64,000 nt of DNA from Desulfobulbus alkaliphilus (GCF_016918545.1 NZ_JAFFQC010000003.1:164921-228920), one strand, 5' to 3'. Counted from the stretch's first letter, positions 54,405 through 63,549 are shown. Notes: generated by a model not told the origin, from the letters alone. A program made the numbers and translations.

Positions 54405-55909
54405 CCCTCGACAAGCCGTAATCGGAGTTCAAACCGGATAATACTCGTATTCCTTGCCATGTCCGCTGTTGCCGATACAATCTCTACCTCTCTGTATCGA
54501 GGGGAAGCGATCAGACTGTTTTTCATCGTATCAACGGCCTGGAAGGTGTCGGTAATCCCTCGGACAAGAACAGACTCCCGGTCGATAACCAGCCGGCTGA
54601 CCCGCAGGTCCACGGACTCGGGAATGCGGGCGGAGATATCGGCCAGCAGGGCCAGCACCCTTTTATCCTTGGCAAAGAGCGGGGCCGGAGGTTCCGAACC
54701 TTCGATGTTTCTCAATGCCACCTGCATTTCTCTATACGGTTCATGCACGGTGGTGACGGCAGGGAAAGTCTGGCGAAAAACAGCCGTCATTTCATCTCTG
54801 AGAACACGGTCAGAATGCTGCAGTTGGCGGTAATCGTACCAGACATAACCAAGCAGGGAGAGCACCACGGCTACAGTGGCCATCCCGGCCGTGACCATCT
54901 GCCTTCTGTTGGAAAAAAGCTTGCGCTTGACGGCAAATTCGTCTTTACGGAAATTCAAGGCGGATTTTCGCCGCAACCCCTGCAGCGCCAGAGACAAAGC
55001 ACTGTCAAAACGACGAGTACGCCAAGTGCCGCCGGCTTGACCGGCCGTCTCTCCCTCTGGATCAGGAAGCAGTACAAGGACTTCCACCGGCAGATTGAGG
55101 GCTTCGGCAATCATAGGATGCAGCTCTTCTACTTCTGCCAGAGGACCGGTGAGGATGACCCGTTCTGGACGTCGTTTGGATCCGCTTTCAAGAAAGTAAT
55201 AACTCAGGCTCCGTTCCAGGGAGGCGCAGAAAAGACGAACACATTGCTCCGCCATGGACCGATCCCCCATCACCACTTGATCCTCGGTAACAAAAAAAGG
55301 GGGATGGAGAATCATTTCCTCGGGGTGGGAAAGCCTCCGGTAAAAAACCGGTGTATCGCCACGGACGAGGGCCAGGGATATGGAGAAAAAATCAGCGTGG
55401 ACCAGGAGAAACTCCGAATGAGAGCGAAGCGTACGGGCCACCTGCTCGGCAAGGGCTGCCATCGAGGGGATGATACGCTGCAGATCCACCGTATCCTGTA
55501 CTTCGGTCAGTAAATCGGCGAGCACTGCTTTTTCCAGCGCGAAGGCCACAATCCTGCCGCCGGATTCACTGCTGTCAACCAGTGAAAAATCGACCATCAG
55601 GCTATCAATGGGGGCGAGCAGCTGCTCTTCCAGTTCAAAAGGCAGAGCCTGAGCGATCTTATGTGCTTCCCGGAAAGGAAGAATCAGATTGCGAACGCTG
55701 AGCAAGGAAAGCGGCAGGCCGCAAACACTGTTACCGTCATGCCGACCTATCCGCTGACAGAGCCGGTGGACATGCTGTGCGGTATCACCGCCATCAGGAA
55801 GAGGAATTCCATGGGCAGCGATGATGGCCAGCTTTTTTCGCCGCTGTTCAACCACCACCCCGGTGATCCAACTATCCCCTATGTCTATACCCAGCGATTT
55901 TCTACCCAT
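54401..55909 (-). CDS. gspL: Type II secretion protein GspL (PilM-PilN fusion type)
   Basis: 502 residues. Cytoplasmic actin-like PilM-type domain (LGIDIGDSWITGVVV, LPFELEEQL, VHADFFSISLALV, VILTGPLAEVEEL), one membrane helix near residue 345 (TAGMATVAVVLSLLGYVWYDY) and a periplasmic PilN-like end with VLALLADISARIPESVDL. It recruits GspE to the membrane. It follows gspK by 28 bases. Confidence 0.92.
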   Translation of the reverse strand: MGRKSLGIDIGDSWITGVVVEQRRKKLAIIAAHGIPLPDGGDTAQHVHRLCQRIGRHDGNSVCGLPLSLLSVRNLILPFREAHKIAQALPFELEEQLLAPIDSLMVDFSLVDSSESGGRIVAFALEKAVLADLLTEVQDTVDLQRIIPSMAALAEQVARTLRSHSEFLLVHADFFSISLALVRGDTPVFYRRLSHPEEMILHPPFFVTEDQVVMGDRSMAEQCVRLFCASLERSLSYYFLESGSKRRPERVILTGPLAEVEELHPMIAEALNLPVEVLVLLPDPEGETAGQAGGTWRTRRFDSALSLALQGLRRKSALNFRKDEFAVKRKLFSNRRQMVTAGMATVAVVLSLLGYVWYDYRQLQHSDRVLRDEMTAVFRQTFPAVTTVHEPYREMQVALRNIEGSEPPAPLFAKDKRVLALLADISARIPESVDLRVSRLVIDRESVLVRGITDTFQAVDTMKNSLIASPRYREVEIVSATADMARNTSIIRFELRLRLVEG

Positions 55910-55937
55910 GCAACGTTTTGCACCTTTTGCCTGCAGT

Positions 55938-56963
55938 TCAGTGTACCTGCCAATGCAACATGGTCTGCTCCCGGTTCTCGGCTCTGAGCAAAACCCCTTT
56001 TCCTGTCCGACGATATTGGTCCAGGCGCGCCTGCACGGTGATGCCGAAATATTGCCCGGTCACTGTCCAGAGAAGGTCATCTGGCCCGGTTCCGGCAAAG
56101 CCGTCTATCTGCCTGTACCAATCCATTGTCCCAAGAAGTTCTCTGTGTCTCGGATCCTCACGAAACTGCATCAATTCTTGTGCCATTTCAACAGAAACAT
56201 CAGGAAAAACAGCCAGGATAACCGGTAATGGCGCTGTATTGAGGTTGATCCTGCCATCATCACCGGCAACGGTGATGTACTCGGCAATACCCTCGTGCTC
56301 ATCATCGCCGTACAGTATTTTCGGTGTCATTCCTTTGACCAGAAGTAACTCTTGCAAAAAGAGTACAGGGGCGTTCCTACTCCCATAGGGCGGTGTTTGG
56401 GCTCGATAATAGCCTTCCTCAGCCCCCTGAGGGCGTTCATCATCATCCTGGTCGATCCAATCCATAAGTGCATCCAGCAATGCCTCGGCCTGATCTTCAT
56501 TGTCAATGGCAAACCGCCCCGAGGTGAGAAAACGCTTCCAGATTTCCCGATACTGCTGCCCTGCCTGCCTTCCGCCCTGATCGGCCGCGGAAGGACCTGG
56601 AGAATCTTGAGGGACCAATGCATTGACCTGCAGGCGTCCGGATAGATCGGTGACCGTGATCTCCAATTCAATATCACCAGTCAAATCGGCAAGCATTTCC
56701 TGATCAAAAGCGGCCCAGTTGTCTAAAAGAGAATCAAAGTCATTTTCCTGCTGATCTGCCAGCAGCGCCGCCCGGGCAAGGTGCACCCCGGCAAGGATCA
56801 TGGCATCAAGTCGCACCTGTTCGCGTTGCGTAGCGGAAAAGGACACCTGCCGGTTGATGGTCACCATGAGCTGAATGGTGGCCGCAACCAGAAAGCTGAT
56901 GATCAAAAGGGTCAGGACCAGGGCCAACCCGGACTGGTTGCCGACCAACGGTTTAGTCTTCAT
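55938..56963 (-). CDS. gspK: Type II secretion minor pseudopilin GspK
   Basis: 341 residues. A short prepilin leader (GNQSG then LALVLTLLIISFLVAATIQLMV) lacks Glu at position 5, as usual for GspK. The large globular domain holds the helical insert (AEALLDALMDWIDQDDDERPQGAEE) and YGSRNAPVLFLQELLLVKGMT plus INLNTAPLPVILAVF. GspK caps the pseudopilus tip with GspI and GspJ. It overlaps gspJ by 11 bases. Confidence 0.95.
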   Translation of the reverse strand: MKTKPLVGNQSGLALVLTLLIISFLVAATIQLMVTINRQVSFSATQREQVRLDAMILAGVHLARAALLADQQENDFDSLLDNWAAFDQEMLADLTGDIELEITVTDLSGRLQVNALVPQDSPGPSAADQGGRQAGQQYREIWKRFLTSGRFAIDNEDQAEALLDALMDWIDQDDDERPQGAEEGYYRAQTPPYGSRNAPVLFLQELLLVKGMTPKILYGDDEHEGIAEYITVAGDDGRINLNTAPLPVILAVFPDVSVEMAQELMQFREDPRHRELLGTMDWYRQIDGFAGTGPDDLLWTVTGQYFGITVQARLDQYRRTGKGVLLRAENREQTMLHWQVH

Positions 56964-57636
56964 CGGCTGCTGTCGCCGTGATGATTCCGGCTGGAATCAG
57001 CACTGTGGTGGTAAAGGTTTGTGCGCTTTGCCGATCAGGGTCCAGCCAGAACTCCAGGGTACAGGACACAGCCGCCGGCACAGGCAGGGGCAGCTGCTCC
57101 TCATCCAATCGTCCCTCTCCATTCCAGCTGTCAAATTCCTGACCCTGACGATCAAAGTATCTAAAGCGCACTGCCCGCAGGTTATCAGCAAGAAGATACA
57201 TCCCCTGCTCCCCTGTTCCGGTATGCACGTCGCTTCCGGGCAGCAAAATGGTGTCGCCGCGCAGCAGCTGTAATCGTCGGCTGTCCCCTTCTCCGGTCCT
57301 GACTGAATAGATTATGGCCGCTGGTCCCCCTTTATGGGTGTCGGGGTTGAAAATCAGATGGGCGGTGGAAACAAAGGCCAGGGTATCGGCACTGTGACCG
57401 TTTTTGTCCGAGAGCATGCCGGAAAACCCCATATCAGGGTGCGGAGCGGCACCAGCCAGATCCTCGGACAGTCTGCGCAGGGCTGTCTGCGCCTGGTGAA
57501 AGACCTCTTCCTGCTGTTCGGTGCCATCGATCACGCGCAGCGTTGCCGTCAGAGAAAGCGAGAGCATGGTCACAACCATCCCCAGCACAGCTATGGCCAG
57601 CAGGATTTCCAGGATGGTAAAGCCGCTGTTACGCAC
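56953..57636 (-). CDS. gspJ: Type II secretion minor pseudopilin GspJ
   Basis: 227 residues. Prepilin N-terminus NSGFTILEILLAIAVLGMVV with Glu5 after the predicted cleavage Gly. GspJ-like features: LRRLSEDLAGAAPHPD, LLADNLRAVRFRYFDRQGQEFDSW and VPAAVSCTLEFWLDP. GTG start three bases after the gspI stop; it overlaps gspK at its end. Confidence 0.94.
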   Translation of the reverse strand: MRNSGFTILEILLAIAVLGMVVTMLSLSLTATLRVIDGTEQQEEVFHQAQTALRRLSEDLAGAAPHPDMGFSGMLSDKNGHSADTLAFVSTAHLIFNPDTHKGGPAAIIYSVRTGEGDSRRLQLLRGDTILLPGSDVHTGTGEQGMYLLADNLRAVRFRYFDRQGQEFDSWNGEGRLDEEQLPLPVPAAVSCTLEFWLDPDRQSAQTFTTTVLIPAGIITATAADED

Positions 57637-57638
57637 GG

Positions 57639-58088
57639 TTATGATTCCGGCTCGATGGTCTGCAGGACCATGGTCCGCAGAGTATAGGTCCGGGCCGGGT
57701 CATCTCGCAAGGAAACAGTCAAGTCTATGACTTTCAGCATGCCGCCAATACCCGTGATCCCGATATCCCCATCGGTTAACTCTCTGACCTCTGTTTTCCA
57801 GGTGAATCCGGAAAAGGTATCGTCGAAGTCACCCTCGCCACCGATCAACCAATTGAATTCGGCCAGATTGAGCTCAGCAACTTTCCGCTGCGCCAACAGG
57901 GAGGCCACGGTGTCAAATCTGGCCCCGGTGGCAAGACTGACGCTTTGCGACTGCGCTCCAATCAAAGTGACCAGAGCCACGGCAATAACGCTGACAGCGA
58001 TCATCACCTCAAGCAGGGTAAATCCGGAACTCTCCCGGAGGCATGGTTGCAATTTATTGAAATATGGTGGTTGATTCCGGATCGACAT
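57639..58088 (-). CDS. gspI: Type II secretion minor pseudopilin GspI
   Basis: 149 residues. A leader of about 20 residues ends in SSG followed by FTLLEVMIAVSVIAVALV with Glu5; then ATGARFDTVASLLAQRKVAELNL, typical of GspI. It forms the tip complex with J and K. The ATG at 58088 lies within the gspH 3' end, overlapping by about 35 bases. Confidence 0.92.
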   Translation of the reverse strand: MSIRNQPPYFNKLQPCLRESSGFTLLEVMIAVSVIAVALVTLIGAQSQSVSLATGARFDTVASLLAQRKVAELNLAEFNWLIGGEGDFDDTFSGFTWKTEVRELTDGDIGITGIGGMLKVIDLTVSLRDDPARTYTLRTMVLQTIEPES

Positions 58089-58641
58089 ACCCGTCCAACA
58101 CCTGTATGGTCCCGAGAAAGGGTGAGAGTGCCATTGATATTTCCCTGCCGCCGGCACTGCGCAGATAGATAATGGCAGGTTCTACATATCCGTTTGCTGT
58201 GAACCGGACGAGCAGGTCATCAGCTGGACCGGTCCCACCGGAGAGGGACCAGTGCCCCCTGACAGCAACCGTTGCGCCAAGCCGCACCTCACCCTGTATT
58301 TTCCCTCTTTCCTGATCATCGTCAGGGTCTTCGGCCTCGAGGATGAATCGGTGCTCGACCGGCACATAGCGCAGCAGGTACGGAGACTGACGACGCTGGG
58401 CCAGAATCGAGGCCTGACCGATCAACCCCGTCAACCGGCGTGCTGTCACATTGAGTTGATCTGTCACCAGAAAACCGGCGACATTGGGTAAGGCAAGTGA
58501 CACGACCAAGCTGACAAGAACCATAACTATAATCAGCTCGAGCAGGGTGAACCCTGCCGATCTGCAGCTATACCGTCCATTGCGGTCTGCCTGCCTGGAA
58601 AGAGGAAACTTATTCCAACTCCCAGTTATTGATATCCGCAT
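58054..58641 (-). CDS. gspH: Type II secretion minor pseudopilin GspH
   Basis: 195 residues from ATG 58641. The leader is long (about 29 residues, ending SAG) before FTLLELIIVMVLVSLVVSLALP with Glu5; then VTARRLTGLIGQASILAQRR and a beta domain. GspH sits just below the tip complex. The start is uncertain because the leader overlaps the gspG end by about 30 bases and no clear ribosome site is visible. Confidence 0.9.
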   Translation of the reverse strand: MRISITGSWNKFPLSRQADRNGRYSCRSAGFTLLELIIVMVLVSLVVSLALPNVAGFLVTDQLNVTARRLTGLIGQASILAQRRQSPYLLRYVPVEHRFILEAEDPDDDQERGKIQGEVRLGATVAVRGHWSLSGGTGPADDLLVRFTANGYVEPAIIYLRSAGGREISMALSPFLGTIQVLDGYVDPESTTIFQ

Positions 58642-59074
58642 TGATTCCCTCGCCGCCGGCCTGACGATTTGGTCCATAGGAAATCAAATCGAAATCACCA
58701 TGCAGGCCGGGGCTGATATAGACAAAATCATTATCCCAGGGATCCTTGGGGACCCTGCCCCGTTCGAGATAGCCACCAGGGCGCCAATTTCTGGGCAGGG
58801 CACCCACTGTAGGCGGTTCGACCAGGGCACGCAGCCCCTGTTCCGTTGTCGGATACTGGCCGTTGTCGAGTTTGTAGAGTTTAAGGGCCTGCTCAATGGA
58901 CTGGATTTGAATAGCAGCCTTGGTCCGTCGTGCTTCTTCGGGTCTATCCATGATTCTCGGCACAATGAGCCCGGCTAGAATGCCGAGAATCACCATCACC
59001 ACCATGAGTTCTATCAGGGTAAAACCTTGCGCGCTGGTCAGTGCGGGTGCTTTTTCTTCAGGTGTTGCGGTCAT
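58610..59074 (-). CDS. gspG: Type II secretion major pseudopilin GspG
   Basis: 154 residues. A prepilin leader of about 17 residues ending AQG is followed by FTLIELMVVMVILGILAGLIVP with Glu5, KLYKLDNGQYPTTEQGLRALV, GYLERGRVPKDPWDNDFVY and the calcium-site end ISPGLHGDFDLISYGP. It forms the pseudopilus shaft. ATG 59074 has GGAG at about 8 bases. It is the first gene of the gsp operon; the nearest promoter candidate is in repeat A15. No prepilin peptidase gene (gspO/pilD) is in the window. Confidence 0.97.
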   Translation of the reverse strand: MTATPEEKAPALTSAQGFTLIELMVVMVILGILAGLIVPRIMDRPEEARRTKAAIQIQSIEQALKLYKLDNGQYPTTEQGLRALVEPPTVGALPRNWRPGGYLERGRVPKDPWDNDFVYISPGLHGDFDLISYGPNRQAGGEGINADINNWELE

Positions 59075-59222
59075 TGATTTACTCCGATGCAAAATAATTA
59101 CTTTTCAATAGTATGCTCACGCTGCCACCCTTTTTCAAGCCGCATGCCGAAATTCACAATGCAGCGCATCCTCGATGCCAACCACCCTTGAACACGGACC
59201 TGTCGCCATACCTTTTCTCTTT

Positions 59223-59356
59223 TCTGAAACCGTGACGGCTAGACGCTTGTGTTGGCTATATCTTGCTGTCATCAGATTATAATTACATTGGAATCCTTGA
59301 TAATACCCTTCACCAGCCGCCCTTTGAAACGTCCGTCGCACGCTCACGATTCCAGG
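59223..59356 (-). mobile_element. MITE-like element A15, tail-only form
   Basis: Degenerate left end (TCTGAAACCGTGA) and right end CTCACGATTCCAGG; no hairpin arms. No clear duplication. It lies between the delta-60 gene and gspG with its tail facing gspG. Confidence 0.85.
59276..59303 (-). promoter_or_regulatory. Element-borne promoter candidate for the gsp operon
   Basis: TTATCA (59298-59303) and TATAAT (59276-59281), 16 bases apart, about 195 bases before the gspG start. It is the best -35/-10 pair noticed upstream of the operon. Confidence 0.45.
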
Positions 59357-59432
59357 TAATACTAAAAAAAACCATGAACACAGCGCCAAACCTCTGCCAC
59401 GAAGACCTTCCCCCTGCAAATGGCTTACCGGC

Positions 59433-61904
59433 TCATGCTGTCGCACGAATCGGAAAAACAACACGACCGACCAGAACAGCAACACCAGCAAGAATCAAAA
59501 ACACCGATCCGGGCCCTGTCTGCAACAGCAGCCAGGACAATCCGATCCAGGGCAGCAGCATCAGGCGAACAAGGGACCGCAACGAGGTATTGGCGGCAAT
59601 ACGTTCAGCCAGAGACGGGGAAACCGCATAATACTGATCCATCATCCATCGGCCAACGGCATGGTCGATGAGAAAACGATCACGAAAATCGCGCAGGATG
59701 ACAACCCCGGGGTGCAACGCCGTACCGAAGGAGGCCGTGGCCACAAAACAGGCGTCCGCGGTTCGGAACGATTCCTGGTTGCCATAATACACCGTACCTG
59801 CAGCGGTCTGAGCATAGGCACGGACATAATAGATGGTGCCGGGTTGCAGATTTTCCACCCGGACACCGAACCTGCCGTATCCGGAACCGTTTTCGGTCTC
59901 TCCATCCTTAACGAAGTCGTCCTTTGGAGAAGAATCATTTGTCCCGGCAAATATGGAGCGGGTACCTGATGTACTCGAGGCGGCGGCGACGGCATCAGCA
60001 ACCAGAAAACCTCCGATGCGATCAAGGAAGTGGGCGGGCGCAAAGGTGGCGCCATTGTCCTCCGGCTCATTGGTGTCCTGATCGTTCGATCCTTCATCGC
60101 TGCCATTGCTGCCATCGTTGCCATTACTGCCATTGTTGCCAGTGCCGCCGGTGCCGCCACTGTAGACTGGATCAGGAGCGGTACTGAAGACTACACCACG
60201 CCTGGTCACTACGCTGCCGAAGGCTGGGCTGATCTCACCTCCCGTGACCACTGATGTCCTGGACACATCCGTGGGTGGCCTTGTTGTGATGGCGGTATTG
60301 GTATACCCGGGCTGATTGCTGAAAGCAGTGGATTCAAGCGGCGCTTCATACCTGGCGGCGACCAACAGGCTCGTCTCGGTGCCATCGGCGGTTCCGACAA
60401 CAATGATTTGCCCGTTCTCATCGGTGGTGACCGCATAACTGACCGCCTCGCCGTCACTGAAGGTGGTGGTGAGGATCCTGGAAACAACGGTTCCTGTCTC
60501 GCCGGATACACCGTTGTCACCATCGGCGGCAAAGGCTTCGGACAGCAAGAACCTACTGAATTGAAGGCCAATATTGGACCAAACCCGCTGCAACCCATTG
60601 ACGGAACCTGCAATCGGCACATCCAAGGTTCCATGTTGCGCCGAAGAGCCGAAAAAGAAGGGATACACCTGTAACTCACGGATCTGCATCCTGGTATTGC
60701 CGTTGACACGAACCTCCTGAATCCGAGCAGGAGCTGGCGTCGGCTCATCCAACTCCGCGGGCACCGTCTCGGAATCGAAGGTCGTTATGGAGGGGCTGGG
60801 GGAGAGCCCGGTCTCTTCGTAGGTGATCAACAGAAAGCGGCGCAGGCCGCCATCCGTGGTGAAACCACTGGCCACCGCGCCGCCCGGGCCGATGCTGACG
60901 TCGTAGAGAACATCATCCTCCTCGCTGACCTGGGTAATTACCGCCCCCTGATCACCAAAGCCGAGGTCGGGTTCGCCACTGGAGGTGAAACGAAACAAGG
61001 CGGCATCACGTTCACCCATCACACCGGTCGAGCCGGCGAGATACAAGCGTCCCTGGTCGTCCACCGCCATCCCGTACCCTTCGGTGGCAGAAAAGGCCCC
61101 CCCGGCAACCGCCACACCATTACTGCCGAAGCCTGAATCGATGGTCCCGTTGGCTGTCAAGCCCACCAGCATCAGGGTTGTCAAGCCATCGGCCTCGCAT
61201 GAGCCGGAGACAATCAGACCACCATCCACCCCCTCGACCAGGCCCTCGGCAGTGGCGTCCACTCCTATGCCGATCAGGCTCACACCACCTTCACCAAATG
61301 CGCCATCAGGTGTTCCATCCGGATAATAGCGTGCCACTGCCAGGACCCTGCCGGTGGTCCCCGCCACCGAACCGGCTGCATTGATCATTCCTTTCGAATC
61401 GATCAGAAGTGCGGTGATTTCTTCATGACTATTGCCGATTGGATCGATCACCATGCCGTTTTCACCGAAACTCAAATCCAGGGAACCATCGGCAAAATAA
61501 CAGACGAGGGCGAAATCCCGCCCCATCCCGTTATCCGCGTACCCGGCGGCAATGAGACGGCCATCCGCAAGCAGCCCGAGAGCCAGAGCCTCGCTGTCTC
61601 CACTGGCAACCGGGGTGATCACCGCTCCCTCTCCATTGAACGTGGTGTCCAGGGAGCCATCGCGGTTGAACCGAACCAGGGAAAAATGACGAGTTGCTCC
61701 CATCATGGTCGATCCCGCAACCACAATTCTACCATCCGGCTGAACAACAACCGCATGGCCACTGTTGCCGGCACCGATTTCGACCGCTACCCGTCCATCG
61801 ATCCCAAAAGCAGTATCGAGTCTGGTGGTCGCCTGCGCGACTTCACCCTTGGCACAGGATAAAAGGAGCCCAACCACAATAAACCATAAAGACCGCTTCC
61901 ACAT
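59433..61904 (-). CDS. Delta-60 repeat lipoprotein with CFI-box C-terminus
   Basis: 823 residues. The start MWKRSLWFIVVGLLLSCAKG has a lipobox (LLSC), so it is probably a lipoprotein. Residues about 30-370 contain six delta-60 repeats of about 56 residues (each beginning FG-x-x-G and carrying DGRI--AG and RF--DGSLD patterns), a likely beta-propeller. A Thr/Gly/Asn/Asp-rich stretch (about 620-660) links to a C-terminal CFI-box region (CFVATASFGTALHPGV, LRDFRDRFL, GRWMMDQYYAVSPSLA) and a hydrophobic tail. It lies beside the type II secretion operon in the same direction and could be a surface substrate; that is inference. The start at 61904 is chosen for the signal sequence. Confidence 0.85.
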   Translation of the reverse strand: MWKRSLWFIVVGLLLSCAKGEVAQATTRLDTAFGIDGRVAVEIGAGNSGHAVVVQPDGRIVVAGSTMMGATRHFSLVRFNRDGSLDTTFNGEGAVITPVASGDSEALALGLLADGRLIAAGYADNGMGRDFALVCYFADGSLDLSFGENGMVIDPIGNSHEEITALLIDSKGMINAAGSVAGTTGRVLAVARYYPDGTPDGAFGEGGVSLIGIGVDATAEGLVEGVDGGLIVSGSCEADGLTTLMLVGLTANGTIDSGFGSNGVAVAGGAFSATEGYGMAVDDQGRLYLAGSTGVMGERDAALFRFTSSGEPDLGFGDQGAVITQVSEEDDVLYDVSIGPGGAVASGFTTDGGLRRFLLITYEETGLSPSPSITTFDSETVPAELDEPTPAPARIQEVRVNGNTRMQIRELQVYPFFFGSSAQHGTLDVPIAGSVNGLQRVWSNIGLQFSRFLLSEAFAADGDNGVSGETGTVVSRILTTTFSDGEAVSYAVTTDENGQIIVVGTADGTETSLLVAARYEAPLESTAFSNQPGYTNTAITTRPPTDVSRTSVVTGGEISPAFGSVVTRRGVVFSTAPDPVYSGGTGGTGNNGSNGNDGSNGSDEGSNDQDTNEPEDNGATFAPAHFLDRIGGFLVADAVAAASSTSGTRSIFAGTNDSSPKDDFVKDGETENGSGYGRFGVRVENLQPGTIYYVRAYAQTAAGTVYYGNQESFRTADACFVATASFGTALHPGVVILRDFRDRFLIDHAVGRWMMDQYYAVSPSLAERIAANTSLRSLVRLMLLPWIGLSWLLLQTGPGSVFLILAGVAVLVGRVVFPIRATA
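60090..60165 (-). repeat. Degenerate Asn/Gly/Ser-coding triplet repeats
   Basis: The coding strand runs through imperfect GGCAGTAATGGCAACGATGGC-type units (plus-strand GCCATTACTGCCATTGTTGCC). They encode the flexible linker of the delta-60 protein and keep frame. Length variation between strains is plausible. Confidence 0.5.
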
Positions 61905-61989
61905 AATCACACCTCTCAACAGGGTCTCACAGGATACGGACAGAATATTCCCGCGGATAAGAATCGGTACATCGACAACCTGGCCATGG

Positions 61990-62125
61990 CCTGAATCCAT
62001 AACAAACGGACTCTTGCTTTGGGTATATCTTTCTGTAATACCATTATAATTGAAGTGAAATCCTTGACAATAACCTTTCACCAGCCGCCTTTCGGGGCAT
62101 CCGTCCGCACGCTCACGGATCCACG
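61990..62125 (-). mobile_element. MITE-like element A16, tail-only form
   Basis: Left end CCTGAATCCATAA, right end CTCACGGATCCACG, no hairpin arms; CATGG directly outside both ends, an exact 5-bp duplication. It carries an intact TTGTCA-N16-TATAAT directed at the delta-60 gene. Confidence 0.92.
62043..62070 (-). promoter_or_regulatory. Element-borne promoter candidate for the delta-60 gene
   Basis: TTGTCA (62065-62070) and TATAAT (62043-62048), 16 bases apart, about 140 bases before the gene start. Confidence 0.5.
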
Positions 62126-62138
62126 CATGGGTAAGCGA

Positions 62139-63182
62139 TCACGCTTTGCCGAATGAACAGACCGGATATCGGCATGGTGTACAGTTCCGACAAAGTCCGC
62201 CATGTCCCAGGGCCGCCAGTTCGGCACGATCGATGGACTCTCCGGTCAGAATACGCGGAAGAACAAGATCAAACACAGTAATTTTATGAAACATTCCACA
62301 TGCGGGCAAGCCAAAAACCGGCACCGTGCCTAGCTGGCCCACCAGAAACATAGCCCCCGGCAGAACCGGTGTTCCATAGACTATGGCTTCAACGCCGGCC
62401 TCCCTGATTCCCTGCCGGGTTACATCATCCGGATCCACGGACATGCCACCGGAGGTAACAATCAGCTCCGCCCCGCAATCAAGACAATTCCGGATTGCCG
62501 CGGCAATGCGGCGGGGGTCATCAGGGGCAAACTCAACCACGCTGACTTCGGAGCCCAAAAGAGACAATTTGTCACGCAGGACCTGCTCAAACCGGTCCTC
62601 AATACGACCATGGAAAATTTCATTGCCGGTGATGACCAGACCTGCTCTGACCCTGCGCAAGGGGACGACACTGAGAATTGGTTCACCAGCGGATCCCGCG
62701 ACAGCCACTGCCCGCTCGACCAGTTGCCGGGTGGCAACCAGAGGAATCAGCCGGGTCGCTGCCACCTGTTCGCCCCGTTGTACCGGGGTATTGTTCTGCA
62801 AGGTCGCGCACATGACCTCTCCCAGGAGATTGAAACGCAACAACAACTCCTGATTGATTTTCAACAGACCATCCACCGCAGCCCTGATGGCAACTTTGCC
62901 CTCCATGACTTGAGGAGAAAACTCGGTCCCCGGACCGGCCAGGGCATTGGCCATGAGCAGGGCAGCCTCGTTTTCATGGATCTCCTCCCCGCTTAACTGC
63001 AGGACAAAAATATGCTCTTTACCCAGCCTACGGAGGTGTTCCACATCCTCACATTTGATGACATGTCCTTTCTTAAAGGCACACCCTTTAAATTCATCTT
63101 TAATGATTTCGGTGATATCATGAGGCAGGACCATGCCCACTGCCTCTTCCACCGCAACGACTCTTTTCAACGATTGTTCCAT
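62139..63182 (-). CDS. Molybdopterin-binding (MoCF domain) protein
   Basis: 347 residues. The C-terminal half holds the MoaB/MogA-like fold: RAGLVITGNEIFHGRIEDRF, VVEFAPDDPRRIAAAI, ELIVTSGGMSVDPDDVTRQG and VFGLPACGMFHKIT. The N-terminal part (EEAVGMVLPHDITEII, FKKGHVI, HIFVLQLSGEEIHENEAA) resembles the start of MoeA but is otherwise unique to this group. A Cys cluster ends the chain (CRNCTPCRYPVC), possibly a metal site. It probably takes part in molybdenum or tungsten cofactor handling; no other moco gene is adjacent. Element A16 lies just after its stop. Confidence 0.88.
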   Translation of the reverse strand: MEQSLKRVVAVEEAVGMVLPHDITEIIKDEFKGCAFKKGHVIKCEDVEHLRRLGKEHIFVLQLSGEEIHENEAALLMANALAGPGTEFSPQVMEGKVAIRAAVDGLLKINQELLLRFNLLGEVMCATLQNNTPVQRGEQVAATRLIPLVATRQLVERAVAVAGSAGEPILSVVPLRRVRAGLVITGNEIFHGRIEDRFEQVLRDKLSLLGSEVSVVEFAPDDPRRIAAAIRNCLDCGAELIVTSGGMSVDPDDVTRQGIREAGVEAIVYGTPVLPGAMFLVGQLGTVPVFGLPACGMFHKITVFDLVLPRILTGESIDRAELAALGHGGLCRNCTPCRYPVCSFGKA

Positions 63183-63330
63183 GTTTGTGAAGGTTTACGC
63201 TCTCTGAACGACAAAAAACAAGGGTTACGGGTACGGATGAACGACAGGCATGCATGACACCGGGAACCGCCACCATGATACGCGGTATTCTGTCTGCCAT
63301 TATTATCGAAAAATACCTCTGCCAATAACT

Positions 63331-63549
63331 CCTGGATAAGTGAGCATTCGGCCGGGCGTCAGCATCGTTGTCCGTGGTCGTTCGGTTAAAGTACACTTTA
63401 TCGGACGGGTACGGGCAGTGAGGCTGGGGTGTGGACGGACGCTCCGAAGGACAGCTGGTGAAGGTGAATTGGCAAAAAATCGCCGCAGTTTACAACCTGA
63501 TTACAGCACAACAGACCCAAAATGTGAGTCCAGCCGTCATGGATTCAGG
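63331..63549 (+). mobile_element. MITE-like element A17, full form
   Basis: Left end CCTGGATAAGTGA, right end TCATGGATTCAGG; both hairpin arms and tail present. No clear duplication. It is one of the more diverged copies. The 230 bp between it and the Trm112-like gene contain no recognisable gene. Confidence 0.85.

Noticed and set aside
133..63549. CRISPR array
   Set aside because: The 17 repeats are hundreds to thousands of bases apart, lie in both orientations and have no spacers or cas genes; they are dispersed elements.
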